42,133 bases of DNA from Vibrio aestuarianus (GTDB lineage: Bacteria > Pseudomonadota > Gammaproteobacteria > Enterobacterales > Vibrionaceae), in NCBI RefSeq assembly GCF_012395185.1, contig NZ_JAAZTU010000034.1, forward strand, positions 1 to 42,133, in the 5' to 3' direction. Positions 17,666 through 25,808 of the stretch are shown one piece after another. Positions within the stretch are counted from its first letter, which is position 1. Each line of letters starts with the position of its first letter. The position numbers and the translations under genes were made by a program. The notes beneath the pieces were generated by a model. It worked only from the letters and a program-made list of their open reading frames with translations. It had not been told where the DNA came from and made no database searches.

Positions 17666-18556
17666 ATGAGTTTGACACAAAATAACACGATGCATGCACA
17701 GTTAGTTCTTGGTGATGCTCTTCCAGCGGCCATAGAAACGAGTGGAAACGCTCAACATCTTTATGTCTCACTGTCAGATATCATATTGGATTCGCTATTT
17801 TATCACCCATCGATTGAGCAGCATTTTGCGAATTTATCAGAGCTAGAACAAGAATCGGCGCAGTCGATTCTCAATGATAAAGAGGTTTCGGAACACTTTA
17901 CCGCAACGATTGTGGATAAAGTATTGTCAGCGGTGCAAGAGTCACATCAAACGATTCGAGTTTGTTTAAGTGATGCTGATAGCTATGCATACAAAGCATT
18001 GCTTGGTGGCTCGGTTGAACCCGAGGAAATCAACCCAGCTATGGGAGTGAGAGGTGTTTCTCGCTTTGCTTCTCAGCAGTATGCAAAAGCATTTTCCTAT
18101 GAGTGTTCGGTGATTAAAGCTTTACGCAATGCGGGTGTGAATGTAGAAATTGTCGTGCCGTTTGTTAGAACATTGAGCGATGCGGCTACGATCATCGACC
18201 GTCTTGCAGAGCAAGGATTACCGCGTGGTTTGCAAGGTTTGAAAGTACATTACTCTTGTGATGTGCCTTCGGCGGCGTTGTTAGCAGAGCGTTTAATGCA
18301 CTATTTCGATGGCATCACAATTAATATTGATAATCTAACGCAATACACTTTGGGCATCGATAAGAACAATGCTGCACTTGCGCATCTATTTAATCCTGAA
18401 AGTGAAGCCGTTGTTGCACTATTGGACTTAGCTGTCAAAGCTGCTTGCCTCGCCAAAAAGCCGATTCTAGTGGTTACGCAATCTCTAGCCGACTATCCAA
18501 AACTTCAAGAGCATTTAGTGGAAAATACACAAGCAGATGTTGTGGTAAAAATATAA
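17666..18556 (+). CDS. Stand-alone PEP-synthase-like C-terminal barrel, active site degenerate
   Basis: 296 residues. Residues about 95-296 align with the last domain of PEP synthase PpsA: LLGGSVEPEEINPAMGVRGVSRF, ECSVIKALRNAGVNVEIVVP, FVRT, GLPRGLQGLKV, PSAALLAE and the LTQYTLGID stretch. The ATP-grasp and phosphohistidine domains of PpsA (about 790 residues in all) are absent; residues 1-95 are not recognised. Several catalytic positions are changed: the PEP arginine in RLSD is C100, the metal acid is D199 where PpsA has Glu, the SNDMTQ motif reads IDNLTQ (D222-N223), and the CGQ cysteine loop reads VTQS with no cysteine. It cannot be a normal PEP synthase. A regulatory or ligand-binding role is inference. 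AGGGAG precedes the ATG. It lies divergent from aroH, as ppsA does from ppsR-aroH in E. coli. Confidence 0.82.
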   Translation: MSLTQNNTMHAQLVLGDALPAAIETSGNAQHLYVSLSDIILDSLFYHPSIEQHFANLSELEQESAQSILNDKEVSEHFTATIVDKVLSAVQESHQTIRVCLSDADSYAYKALLGGSVEPEEINPAMGVRGVSRFASQQYAKAFSYECSVIKALRNAGVNVEIVVPFVRTLSDAATIIDRLAEQGLPRGLQGLKVHYSCDVPSAALLAERLMHYFDGITINIDNLTQYTLGIDKNNAALAHLFNPESEAVVALLDLAVKAACLAKKPILVVTQSLADYPKLQEHLVENTQADVVVKI

Positions 18557-18563
18557 TGAATTC

Positions 18564-18600
18564 AGCTGAGCGTATAATAGTTACGCTCAGCTCTTACTTT
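18564..18600 (+). terminator. Terminator after the PEP-synthase-like gene
   Basis: Perfect 11-bp stem AGCTGAGCGTA / TACGCTCAGCT with a 7-nt loop, then CTTACTTTT. It begins 8 bases after the stop codon. Confidence 0.82.
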
Positions 18601-18674
18601 TAGTAACAATTTATTGACATTTATCGCGCTGTAATTTGAACTGGTCCGACAACTATATAAAAAGGTCAGTTTAT

Positions 18675-19154
18675 ATGCTCTCCCCACTTACCAAAGCAAA
18701 CCTCTACTTAAGCCTATTTGGCTTTTTCAAAGTACCACTTATTTGGTCATGCCGTCCCAAAATTTTGCAGTTGAATGATCAGTCGGTTGAGATCAGAATT
18801 CCTTTAAAGCGGCGCAATAAAAACCACTTAAATAGTATGTATTTTGGTGTACTTGCGGTTGGTGCTGATGTAGCAGGTGGTTTTATGGCCATGCATAAAG
18901 CTGAACAACGGGGCAGCAAAGTTTCTTTGGCTTTTAAAGCCTTACAGGCTGAATTCTTAAAACGTCCTGAGGCCGATGTGCATTTTCATTGTCATGACGG
19001 TCAGCTCATTGACAGCATGCTGGATGAAACAATAGCCACTGGAGAGCGTGTTAATCAGATAGTGAAAATTACTGCAACATGTCCTACTTTACATGGCGAT
19101 GAAGTTATGGCTGAGTTTCTTTTGACGCTATCTCTAAAGCGAATAGGGAAGTAA
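18675..19154 (+). CDS. DUF4442 hotdog-fold thioesterase-like protein
   Basis: 159 residues from the chosen ATG. The start MLSPLTKANLYLSLFGFFKVPLIW is followed by SVEIRIPLKRRNKNHLNSMYFGVLAVGADVAGGFMAM and SLAFKALQAEFLKRPEADVHFHC. This is the pattern of the DUF4442 / PaaI-like hotdog family: a basic loop, NSMYFG at the end of a strand and a long central helix. Such folds usually bind acyl-CoA or acyl-carrier thioesters; the substrate here is unknown and no catalytic residue is assigned. AAAGG lies 9 nt before this ATG. A TTG 39 bases upstream in frame lacks a ribosome site and adds non-conserved residues. Confidence 0.8.
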   Translation: MLSPLTKANLYLSLFGFFKVPLIWSCRPKILQLNDQSVEIRIPLKRRNKNHLNSMYFGVLAVGADVAGGFMAMHKAEQRGSKVSLAFKALQAEFLKRPEADVHFHCHDGQLIDSMLDETIATGERVNQIVKITATCPTLHGDEVMAEFLLTLSLKRIGK

Positions 19155-19163
19155 AACCATTAG

Positions 19164-19194
19164 ATTGAATTGGACGTTACCCATCCAATTCAAT
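19164..19194. terminator. Hairpin between convergent DUF4442 gene and membrane protein gene
   Basis: Perfect 11-bp arms ATTGAATTGGA / TCCAATTCAAT with a 9-nt loop that contains the minus-strand stop codon region (19177-19179). The right arm lies within the last codons of the minus-strand gene. The T tract is weak. Confidence 0.55.
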
Positions 19195-20529
19195 TTGTTC
19201 AACATCGACAATTTTGCTGCGATTAAGCACTATTTTCCAACGATAGTAGCGCGCTTTACCTTGGTGGTTATCTTCTTTAATGATCAAGTTTAGTAAGTGC
19301 CGTTTTTCAACGGACTCGCGGCTGACTTGTCCACCGTTTAATTGGTAGATTCTGTTTGAGCCTTTGTCTATTAAACGAGTGATGGGGCGAAGATCAACCT
19401 GTAGCGTTTCACGTGTTTCTTCATAGCCGCTCATAAAACGAGAAGTCGACATTTGCGTTTCGGATCGATAATGCAGTACCTGCTCCTCACGTTGGACTAC
19501 TCTCTTTTTGCGTATCGCTTTGATTCTATCGGGTAACTTATTGAGGTTCGTATAGTCTAGCCACTCTAGCTTATGTCCTACCGTTTTTCCTGTGGTTGGG
19601 TCTATGTAACGGCGTTTCCACTTAGGTTTACCCCGACGAATCCAACGCCATAGTATGTCTCGTAAGTCGTCTTTAAATATTTCGCGAAGCGCATAAACAA
19701 ATGACATGGCGATGATGAAGGAAGCCGTAATTTCTCCCCAATAATCGCGAGCGGTAATCGCAATAATGGTAACAAAAAGCATGACTAATCCTGTTGCGAT
19801 GCCTTTTACTGCCCGTTTCATATTGCTACCTAAAGACGTTACTTTCTCATTGAGTACGATTGGGTGCTCAATCAATCGTCTAAGCAGACGCATTTTATTG
19901 CTTAACCGAGTGATGTCATCGCCAGCTTTTGCTGAATTGTAGTTATTTAGCTTACGGTGTGCTTGTTCTTTCTCGACTAAAGTAATTAAACGCTCTTTGA
20001 TGGTTTTATAATCGCCATCACGATTCATATGTGCTACCAGCGAGAGAAACTTTTGTTCTGTGTACCAAGATAGGTAGTTATCGATGTTGGCGTAATAGCG
20101 CTTTAAGTTTTCTTCGTAAGGAATGCTTCGACGTAACTTTTTAAGGATGTCCAAAGAGAGCTCAATGACGCTATCCACCTCATCTTCTGTGACGCTGTCA
20201 CTCGTTGTGGTCAAATGAACCACTGCTTTGTCCAATGCAATCACATATTGATAAGCGAATAGGCTTAAACTGACGCGATATTGAGTCGAGGAGAGTCGAC
20301 CGCGCTGAGCAAGGCGGCTATGCACCAAAGGCAGTAAAGTTTTATCACTGTAATAGGCACGTTTTTGATGGATAGAGCTATAGTAGAATTCTGACTCAGG
20401 CAGAATTTCGGGAGTTAAACCTAAATCACCAGGAATGAATAGATAAATGTCCAGATCAACCTCTTTGCTCTGGGACGTGGCATGTGAAATTTTAAGCGTA
20501 ATCGCGTCTTGTTTATCTACATTAACCAA
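19177..20529 (-). CDS. Unrecognised inner-membrane protein, two central helices
   Basis: 450 residues that I cannot place in a named family. The N-terminal 240 residues look soluble and mixed alpha/beta (TLKISHATSQSKEVDLDIYLFIPGD), with charged helices around 120-230. Two adjacent membrane segments lie at about 242-260 and 266-283. A strongly basic stretch (RWIRRGKPKWKRRY) follows, then a soluble C-terminal region of about 150 residues. Both large domains would face the same side, probably the cytoplasm by the positive-inside rule. The start is TTG, supported by AGGAG 7-8 nt upstream; no in-frame ATG occurs until deep inside. It diverges from the CvfB-like gene and converges with the DUF4442 gene. 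No function is proposed. Confidence 0.8.
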   Translation of the reverse strand: MVNVDKQDAITLKISHATSQSKEVDLDIYLFIPGDLGLTPEILPESEFYYSSIHQKRAYYSDKTLLPLVHSRLAQRGRLSSTQYRVSLSLFAYQYVIALDKAVVHLTTTSDSVTEDEVDSVIELSLDILKKLRRSIPYEENLKRYYANIDNYLSWYTEQKFLSLVAHMNRDGDYKTIKERLITLVEKEQAHRKLNNYNSAKAGDDITRLSNKMRLLRRLIEHPIVLNEKVTSLGSNMKRAVKGIATGLVMLFVTIIAITARDYWGEITASFIIAMSFVYALREIFKDDLRDILWRWIRRGKPKWKRRYIDPTTGKTVGHKLEWLDYTNLNKLPDRIKAIRKKRVVQREEQVLHYRSETQMSTSRFMSGYEETRETLQVDLRPITRLIDKGSNRIYQLNGGQVSRESVEKRHLLNLIIKEDNHQGKARYYRWKIVLNRSKIVDVEQIELDG

Positions 20530-20629
20530 AGAAAGCTCCTGAAAAAATTACTTATTTTTCTCCTTCAATGGGGGAAAGGATAACAGAGATCACGTATAAT
20601 CTCTGTAAAATTGAGGTGAGACAAAGTAA

Positions 20630-21463
20630 ATGATTAATGTTGGTCAAATAAACAGTTTAGAAGTCGTGAAAATTGCCGATTTCGGCGTGTTTTTAGATGC
20701 AAGTGATTTTGGTACGACGTTACTACCGAATCGATTTGTACCCGAAGGTGTTGAGTTAGGGCAACAAATTGATGTGTTTTTGTATTTTGATTCAGATAAT
20801 CAGCTAGCTGCGACAACCGAGACTCCCATTGCTAAAGTGGGCGAATGGGGTTTAATGAAAGTCGAAGGTGTTAACAGTACTGGTGTTTTTGTTGATTGGG
20901 GAGTCAAGGATAAAGACCTATTGGTTCCTTACAGTGAACAACGAGCGCGCTTTACTGAAGGGCAGACCATTCTGGTTTATGTTTATACCGATAAGGCTTC
21001 TGGTCGTATTGTAGGGACAACAAAGTTCAATAAAGTATTGGATAAGACTCCGGCTAATTACACGAAGAATCAACAAGTGGATCTGCTTATCGCTGAGCGT
21101 TCAGATTTAGGCTATAAAGCGATCATCAATGGTCAACATTGGGGGATGATTTTCCCATCGGATGTGTTTGGCAAGCTATTTATCGGCAAATCGTTGAAGG
21201 GGTACATTAAGAACGTTCGCGAAGATGGAAAAATTGATCTTGCTTTGCAAAAAGTTGGTGTCGAAAAAATGGATGAAATGAGCGCGAAAATCCTTGAACT
21301 TCTGGAGAAAAAAGGTGGATTCTTACCGTTAAGTGATAAGTCAACGCCTGACGCTATTTTTGCTACCTTCCGTACTAGTAAAGGCACGTTTAAGAAAAGC
21401 ATTGGTGGTCTCTATAAGCAGGGCAAAATTACCATCGAACCTGACGGTATTCGTTTAGTCTAA
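20630..21463 (+). CDS. CvfB/YitL-type S1 RNA-binding protein
   Basis: 277 residues, the usual CvfB size. S1-like beta-barrel modules occupy about 1-65 (VVKIADFGVFLDASDFGTTLLP), 66-135 (GEWGLMKVEGVNSTGVFVDWGVKDKDLLVP) and 145-215 (RSDLGYKAIINGQHWGMIFPSDVF). They are followed by a winged-helix end (about 220-277, FATFRTSKGTFKKSIGGLYKQGKI). In Staphylococcus aureus CvfB binds RNA and influences virulence gene expression; the role in vibrios is not established. AGGTGAG lies upstream of the ATG. It is a single gene divergent from the membrane protein at 19177-20529. The hairpin downstream is oriented for the opposite strand. Confidence 0.88.
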   Translation: MINVGQINSLEVVKIADFGVFLDASDFGTTLLPNRFVPEGVELGQQIDVFLYFDSDNQLAATTETPIAKVGEWGLMKVEGVNSTGVFVDWGVKDKDLLVPYSEQRARFTEGQTILVYVYTDKASGRIVGTTKFNKVLDKTPANYTKNQQVDLLIAERSDLGYKAIINGQHWGMIFPSDVFGKLFIGKSLKGYIKNVREDGKIDLALQKVGVEKMDEMSAKILELLEKKGGFLPLSDKSTPDAIFATFRTSKGTFKKSIGGLYKQGKITIEPDGIRLV

Positions 21464-21475
21464 TTATTGTTGGAA

Positions 21476-21511
21476 GAAAAAAAAGGCCCAAAACTCAACC
21501 GTCTTTGGGCC
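21476..21511 (-). terminator. Rho-independent terminator reading leftward (rsmF side)
   Basis: GGCCCAAA (21485-21492) pairs with TTTGGGCC (21504-21511). On the minus strand it is followed by eight or more T. The plus side lacks a T run, so it serves transcripts coming from rsmF, 128 bases away, or a short RNA in between. Confidence 0.85.
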
Positions 21512-21638
21512 CAGGGGAATGGCTCTTACAGAGCCTACGCTAATCACTAAAGAGTCGTGTCGTGCTTTCCTGATAAGTGTAGTCGGTATGCACGCGTTAG
21601 CGATGATTTTTTAGAATTTCATTCTATAGTTTATCCGT
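21512..21638 (-). other. Long 3' region of rsmF, possible small RNA
   Basis: 127 bases lie between the rsmF stop and its terminator. The minus strand contains a GGCTCT-GTA-AGAGCC hairpin (21521-21535) just ahead of the terminator stem and no coding frame. Two tandem hairpins with a long T run look like the 3' end of an Hfq-type or 3'UTR-derived sRNA, but no sRNA family is recognised. Confidence 0.25.
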
Positions 21639-23063
21639 TTAGAATAGGTTTTTGTCTTTAACTAGCTCTCTTGGCAAGCCATTTTTAACGCGGTTACCGA
21701 CCCATTTCCCTAACCCAATTACATCATTCCCGAGCTTTACGATGACTTCACCTTGGCTCGATGGTTGTTCTGGTCTGACATCTCTGCCCATGTACCAATC
21801 TCTTGCTTCATCAACCGAAAGTATGACGCAATTGGCTTCATTGCCAGTAGCTAGCGCTGTCGCGACTTGGTGTTGCCAGCGATAACCTTTCTTATGCGCT
21901 TCAGCAATTTTTATCCCCATTCGAGAAAAACGTAGTTCACCCAACATCGGCTCTAATGTGTTGGGAAATAACCATACATCGTTATCGCGCAACCATACGC
22001 TGGCGTCGCTAGGCAGCACAATATCCAGTGATTTCTTAAGCTGTAGTGCAATATCTTGCTGTACTTTGGTACTGGCTTTTTCAAATGGGAATTTACCCAA
22101 ACGCTTTTTAACTTCAGGGCTTGGAACGGAACTTAATTTACGGATTTTCGCGACAAAGAAACCTTCACAATCGTAAACTTGCGGGAAGATATGCAAAAAG
22201 CCATCTTCAGTTAATGAAGCGCTGGCATTCTCAAATAAATCACCTAGAGAAACAAATTCTAACGCTTCGCCGAAGGTGGCCTTTAGATGGTGACAAACTT
22301 GTTGGTTTTCTTCTGTACTTAATGTACAGGTAGAGTAAACCATTACGCCACCAGGTTTGAGAGCATGAAAAGCACTTTCAATTAAGTCTTTTTGTGTTTC
22401 AGCAATGGAAAGTACCGACGCTTTACTCCAGTTTTTCATTGCGTCTGGATCTTTACGGATCGTGCCTTCACCAGAACAAGGCGCATCAATAAGTACTGCG
22501 TCAAATTGTTCTGGTAACCACCCTCCAAACACTCGACCATCAAAATTGCTAAGTGCACTATTGCGCACGCCACAACGCTCTATGTTGGCGTGCAGTACTT
22601 TGACGCGACTGGCTGAAAATTCATTGGCGACTAAAACACCTAAATTACCCATTTGAGCGGCTATTTGTGTGGTTTTTGAGCCGGGTGCTGCCGCCATATC
22701 TAATACAGAGTTAAAGGGGGCGCTTTCATCCATAAATAGAGCTGAAACTGGCATCATGGAGCTGGCTTCTTGAATATAAAAAAGCCCCGCCATGTGTTCA
22801 GCTGTGTTGCCGAGAGGAACTTGCGACTCATCAGCTTCAATCCAAAACCCCGTATCACACCAAGGCACTGGAGACAATTGCCATCCTTTTTCTGCTGCTC
22901 GCTGGCAAAAGTGTTCGGTAGAGATCTTGAGTGTATTGACTCGAATACTTTTACGAAGAGGGCGCTGACAAGCTGCAATAAAATCACTCATAGTGAGTTC
23001 ATTGGGTAATATTGCTTCAATTGTCGTAAGAAATGCTTCTGGCAATGTTATGTTGGCGTGCAA
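21639..23063 (-). CDS. rsmF: 16S rRNA m5C1407 methyltransferase RsmF
   Basis: 474 residues (E. coli RsmF/YebU 479). The SAM loop is LDMAAAPGSKTTQIA (121-135). The two cysteines of RNA m5C methyltransferases are C196 in DAPCSGEG and catalytic C246 in STCTLS. The C-terminal part (residues about 330-474, with PUA-like YMGRDV) is the RsmF-specific extension. It methylates C1407 of 16S rRNA on the assembled 30S subunit. It lies directly downstream of letB on the same strand, as yebU follows yebT in E. coli, but a terminator separates them. It therefore likely has its own promoter in 23064-23127. Confidence 0.94.
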   Translation of the reverse strand: MHANITLPEAFLTTIEAILPNELTMSDFIAACQRPLRKSIRVNTLKISTEHFCQRAAEKGWQLSPVPWCDTGFWIEADESQVPLGNTAEHMAGLFYIQEASSMMPVSALFMDESAPFNSVLDMAAAPGSKTTQIAAQMGNLGVLVANEFSASRVKVLHANIERCGVRNSALSNFDGRVFGGWLPEQFDAVLIDAPCSGEGTIRKDPDAMKNWSKASVLSIAETQKDLIESAFHALKPGGVMVYSTCTLSTEENQQVCHHLKATFGEALEFVSLGDLFENASASLTEDGFLHIFPQVYDCEGFFVAKIRKLSSVPSPEVKKRLGKFPFEKASTKVQQDIALQLKKSLDIVLPSDASVWLRDNDVWLFPNTLEPMLGELRFSRMGIKIAEAHKKGYRWQHQVATALATGNEANCVILSVDEARDWYMGRDVRPEQPSSQGEVIVKLGNDVIGLGKWVGNRVKNGLPRELVKDKNLF

Positions 23064-23127
23064 GGTTCTGTCTCATCTGGAAGTTTGGCTGCGAATTATA
23101 TAAGAATCGAGATGAGATAAGAACCGT

Positions 23128-23157
23128 AAAAAATGCAGCTCGGAGGCTGCATTTTTT
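23128..23157. terminator. Terminator of the ABC-letA-letB operon
   Basis: AAAAAATGCAGC pairs with GCTGCATTTTTT around a 6-nt loop, with T runs on both strands. It lies 11 bases past the letB stop codon. Confidence 0.92.
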
Positions 23158-23168
23158 AAAGAGGCGGA

Positions 23169-25808
23169 TTAAGGTTTGGGAATCGCTGTTCTCCACTGAG
23201 TCCACTCTGGTGTTGCCGCAGGGTACAAGTAAAACGCTTGCCCTTGTTTTGCGATAGGTTGTAACTGCTTTTGTTCGGGAGTCGCAAAGGTAATCCCTCC
23301 ACGCACAATACTGTCTATGGTTCCAGCCTTTATGTTGGCGCCTGATAACCCGATAGAGACATCAACCCCAGAAACATTCCAAAACACACTGTTATTACGC
23401 ACTAAATAAGCGAACGGTTTTTGAATTTCTACCGTGAAAATAACTCGGTCAGCGAAGTCGCCTAATTTTACATGGGTGACGACGCCTACTTCCATTTCTC
23501 GGTAAAGGACTGGTGTTCCTTCAGTCACTGAGCCTCGTCTTTCACTTTGCAGTGTAAACTCAACACCTGTTTCTTGCTTCGGCTGTTTTTCTAACTTGAA
23601 TTGATAATTCGGCTTGCCAGTACCTGGCCGTACTTCAATACTACTGGTGATTAAGTTTTGTAAGTTTTCGATACCATCTAGGCCGATTTTAGTTTTAGCA
23701 ACCCAGAAATGCGTGTCAGCTCTTGCAACATCATTGGCGTAACTAGGATCAATACGGGCTTTAAGAGTTATGATGCCGGTCTGAAAGTCGGGAGTTACAG
23801 ATGTGACTTCACCAACAACAATATTATTGTATTTAATCGATGTCCCCTCAGTGATACCAAGAGAACTATCAGCAATCAAGGTCACTTCTTGTCCATATTT
23901 TCTCGCTTGCTCATAGCTGTCATATAATTTCCACAAGCTATTATTTTTATTATCGATACCTTGCAAGGAATCAAACGCAATACCACCTTGTAGCAATGTT
24001 TTGAGTGGTGCTGCTTTGACACTAACGCCGGCCAGTGATGCCTCGACTTCAACACCAGAACGATTCCAAAATACAGTTTGGCTCGTAATCAGGTGACGGT
24101 ATTGATTCTCAATTTTCACCTCGATTTTTACACCGTCTTTCGTAAGCTTAAATCCAGAGACGCTACCGACTTGCAAATTACGGTACAGAAGAGGGCTACC
24201 TTGGCTGATTGGTGGTAATTCATCAGCTAAAAGAGTCAGCATTTGCGAACCGCTTTGGTTGTATTTTGCAAGTTCCGCCAAAGACTGACTCGGGTATAAA
24301 TGATATTCGGGATAAACTTTCTCGCTCCCTTCACTGACAAAACTAATTGAACCAGTTAATAATTGTTTGGCTGGAGGGATTGATACATTGAGTCCTGATT
24401 CCGTGAGCTCTGCGGTTGCCGACCCTGTAATATAAAAGCGACTTTGAGAGCGAATCAGGGATGAGTACTGCTCGTCAATTAAGGTGTTTAAGGCTACGTG
24501 GTCTTGCTCTAACACGACACCAATAACTGAACCGACAGCAATGCCTCGATATAGAATTTGAGTGCCAACATCTAACCCATATGAGCTGTCTGCAATAAGT
24601 TTAATCGCAATGGATTTAGCTTGTGACTGGTTGAACTCAAATTGTCGGATAGCGGTGAAGCTCCTTGCCTTGCTGCCTTCTCCTGGAACCAGAGTCAAAT
24701 AATTACCTTTGATTAAGTTACCAATATTTTCAACGCCCGAGAGTGAAACTTTTGCCTCTTCTAACACAAAGCGACTACCAGAATTTAGCATGTCACTGAA
24801 AGCAGGTTGAATGGCGGCAGAGGCAACGACTTGTTTTCGTCCTTGGCTTAATTGCAAGTCTGTCACTTGGCCAACTTCAATTCCTCGATACATGATAGGA
24901 GCTCCAGTTGAACCAATATTATGTTGATCGGGTAGGGTTATCTTGACGGGAATACCACGACCTGCTGTTTTTAAATCTCTATAGAGTCTAAACTGGGTAT
25001 TCTGTTTGACGGGCTCTCCACCATCAGGGGAATCGACCGCGATGGACCCGCCAATAAGAGCGCTGAGGCTTTCTAATCGAACATCAACTCCCTCAAAACC
25101 AATACTGGCACCAATGCCACTGACATTCCAAAAACGGCTTTCATTAGTAATGATGTGTCGATATTCATCATCGACAGAGGCTTGGATGATGACTGATTTT
25201 GCGTCTTTATCGAGTTGATAGTTAAAGACTTCGCCTATAGGTATTTTCTTATAGACAATTTGAGAGCCAATAGAAAGCCCCCCTAAATCACGTGCTTTCA
25301 AAGAAATAATCAACCCTTGATCGGGTTGTAAATCTGAAGGGGCATTATCTAAAGCGCGAAAGATATTATTGTGATCCGTCGAGGTACCTTCATTGCCCGG
25401 TTGAATCGCAATATAGTTACCTGATACTAGCGCATCCAACCCAGAAATACCTGAAAGGCTAGCGGTTGGTTTGACTAACCAGAAACGCGTTTGGTCATTG
25501 AGCAGTTGGGTTGCTTCTGGATAAATATCTGCATCCACGTAAATGCTTTCTAACCCTTCAGATAAGTTGATATCACGTACCATACCGACTTCTAAGCCCT
25601 GGTAGCGAATGGTTGTTCTACCAGCAACTAAACCTTGAGCATCCGAAAAATAAATTTGAATTCTTTCCCCTGCATCATGAATTGCTTTTGTAACCAACCA
25701 TCCGGCAAGCAACATGGTTAGTATTGGTAAAATCCAGAGAGGAGAAATACCTTTATTTCTTTTCACATCAGGGGTGTAAGAATTCTGGGTTGAAGCTGAT
25801 TTACTCAT
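23169..25808 (-). CDS. letB: LetB (YebT), seven-MCE-domain lipid transport tunnel
   Basis: 879 residues (E. coli LetB 877). One N-terminal transmembrane helix (about 21-41, ISPLWILPILTMLLAGWLV) is followed by seven MCE domains, each with a GxxVxYxGxxVGxV-type turn: RYQGLEVGMV, YKKIPIGEV, YRGIEVGQV, YRGIAVGSV, YRNLQVGSV, YNNIVVGEV and YREMEVGVV. The end EWTQWRTAIPKP matches the E. coli EWREWGTALPK. LetB forms a stacked hexameric tube across the periplasm that moves lipids between membranes. I use the ATG at 25806-25808, which overlaps the letA stop by 8 bases (ATGAGTAA) and gives the same N-terminal length as E. coli. An ATG 12 bases upstream is the alternative. Confidence 0.95.
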   Translation of the reverse strand: MSKSASTQNSYTPDVKRNKGISPLWILPILTMLLAGWLVTKAIHDAGERIQIYFSDAQGLVAGRTTIRYQGLEVGMVRDINLSEGLESIYVDADIYPEATQLLNDQTRFWLVKPTASLSGISGLDALVSGNYIAIQPGNEGTSTDHNNIFRALDNAPSDLQPDQGLIISLKARDLGGLSIGSQIVYKKIPIGEVFNYQLDKDAKSVIIQASVDDEYRHIITNESRFWNVSGIGASIGFEGVDVRLESLSALIGGSIAVDSPDGGEPVKQNTQFRLYRDLKTAGRGIPVKITLPDQHNIGSTGAPIMYRGIEVGQVTDLQLSQGRKQVVASAAIQPAFSDMLNSGSRFVLEEAKVSLSGVENIGNLIKGNYLTLVPGEGSKARSFTAIRQFEFNQSQAKSIAIKLIADSSYGLDVGTQILYRGIAVGSVIGVVLEQDHVALNTLIDEQYSSLIRSQSRFYITGSATAELTESGLNVSIPPAKQLLTGSISFVSEGSEKVYPEYHLYPSQSLAELAKYNQSGSQMLTLLADELPPISQGSPLLYRNLQVGSVSGFKLTKDGVKIEVKIENQYRHLITSQTVFWNRSGVEVEASLAGVSVKAAPLKTLLQGGIAFDSLQGIDNKNNSLWKLYDSYEQARKYGQEVTLIADSSLGITEGTSIKYNNIVVGEVTSVTPDFQTGIITLKARIDPSYANDVARADTHFWVAKTKIGLDGIENLQNLITSSIEVRPGTGKPNYQFKLEKQPKQETGVEFTLQSERRGSVTEGTPVLYREMEVGVVTHVKLGDFADRVIFTVEIQKPFAYLVRNNSVFWNVSGVDVSIGLSGANIKAGTIDSIVRGGITFATPEQKQLQPIAKQGQAFYLYPAATPEWTQWRTAIPKP

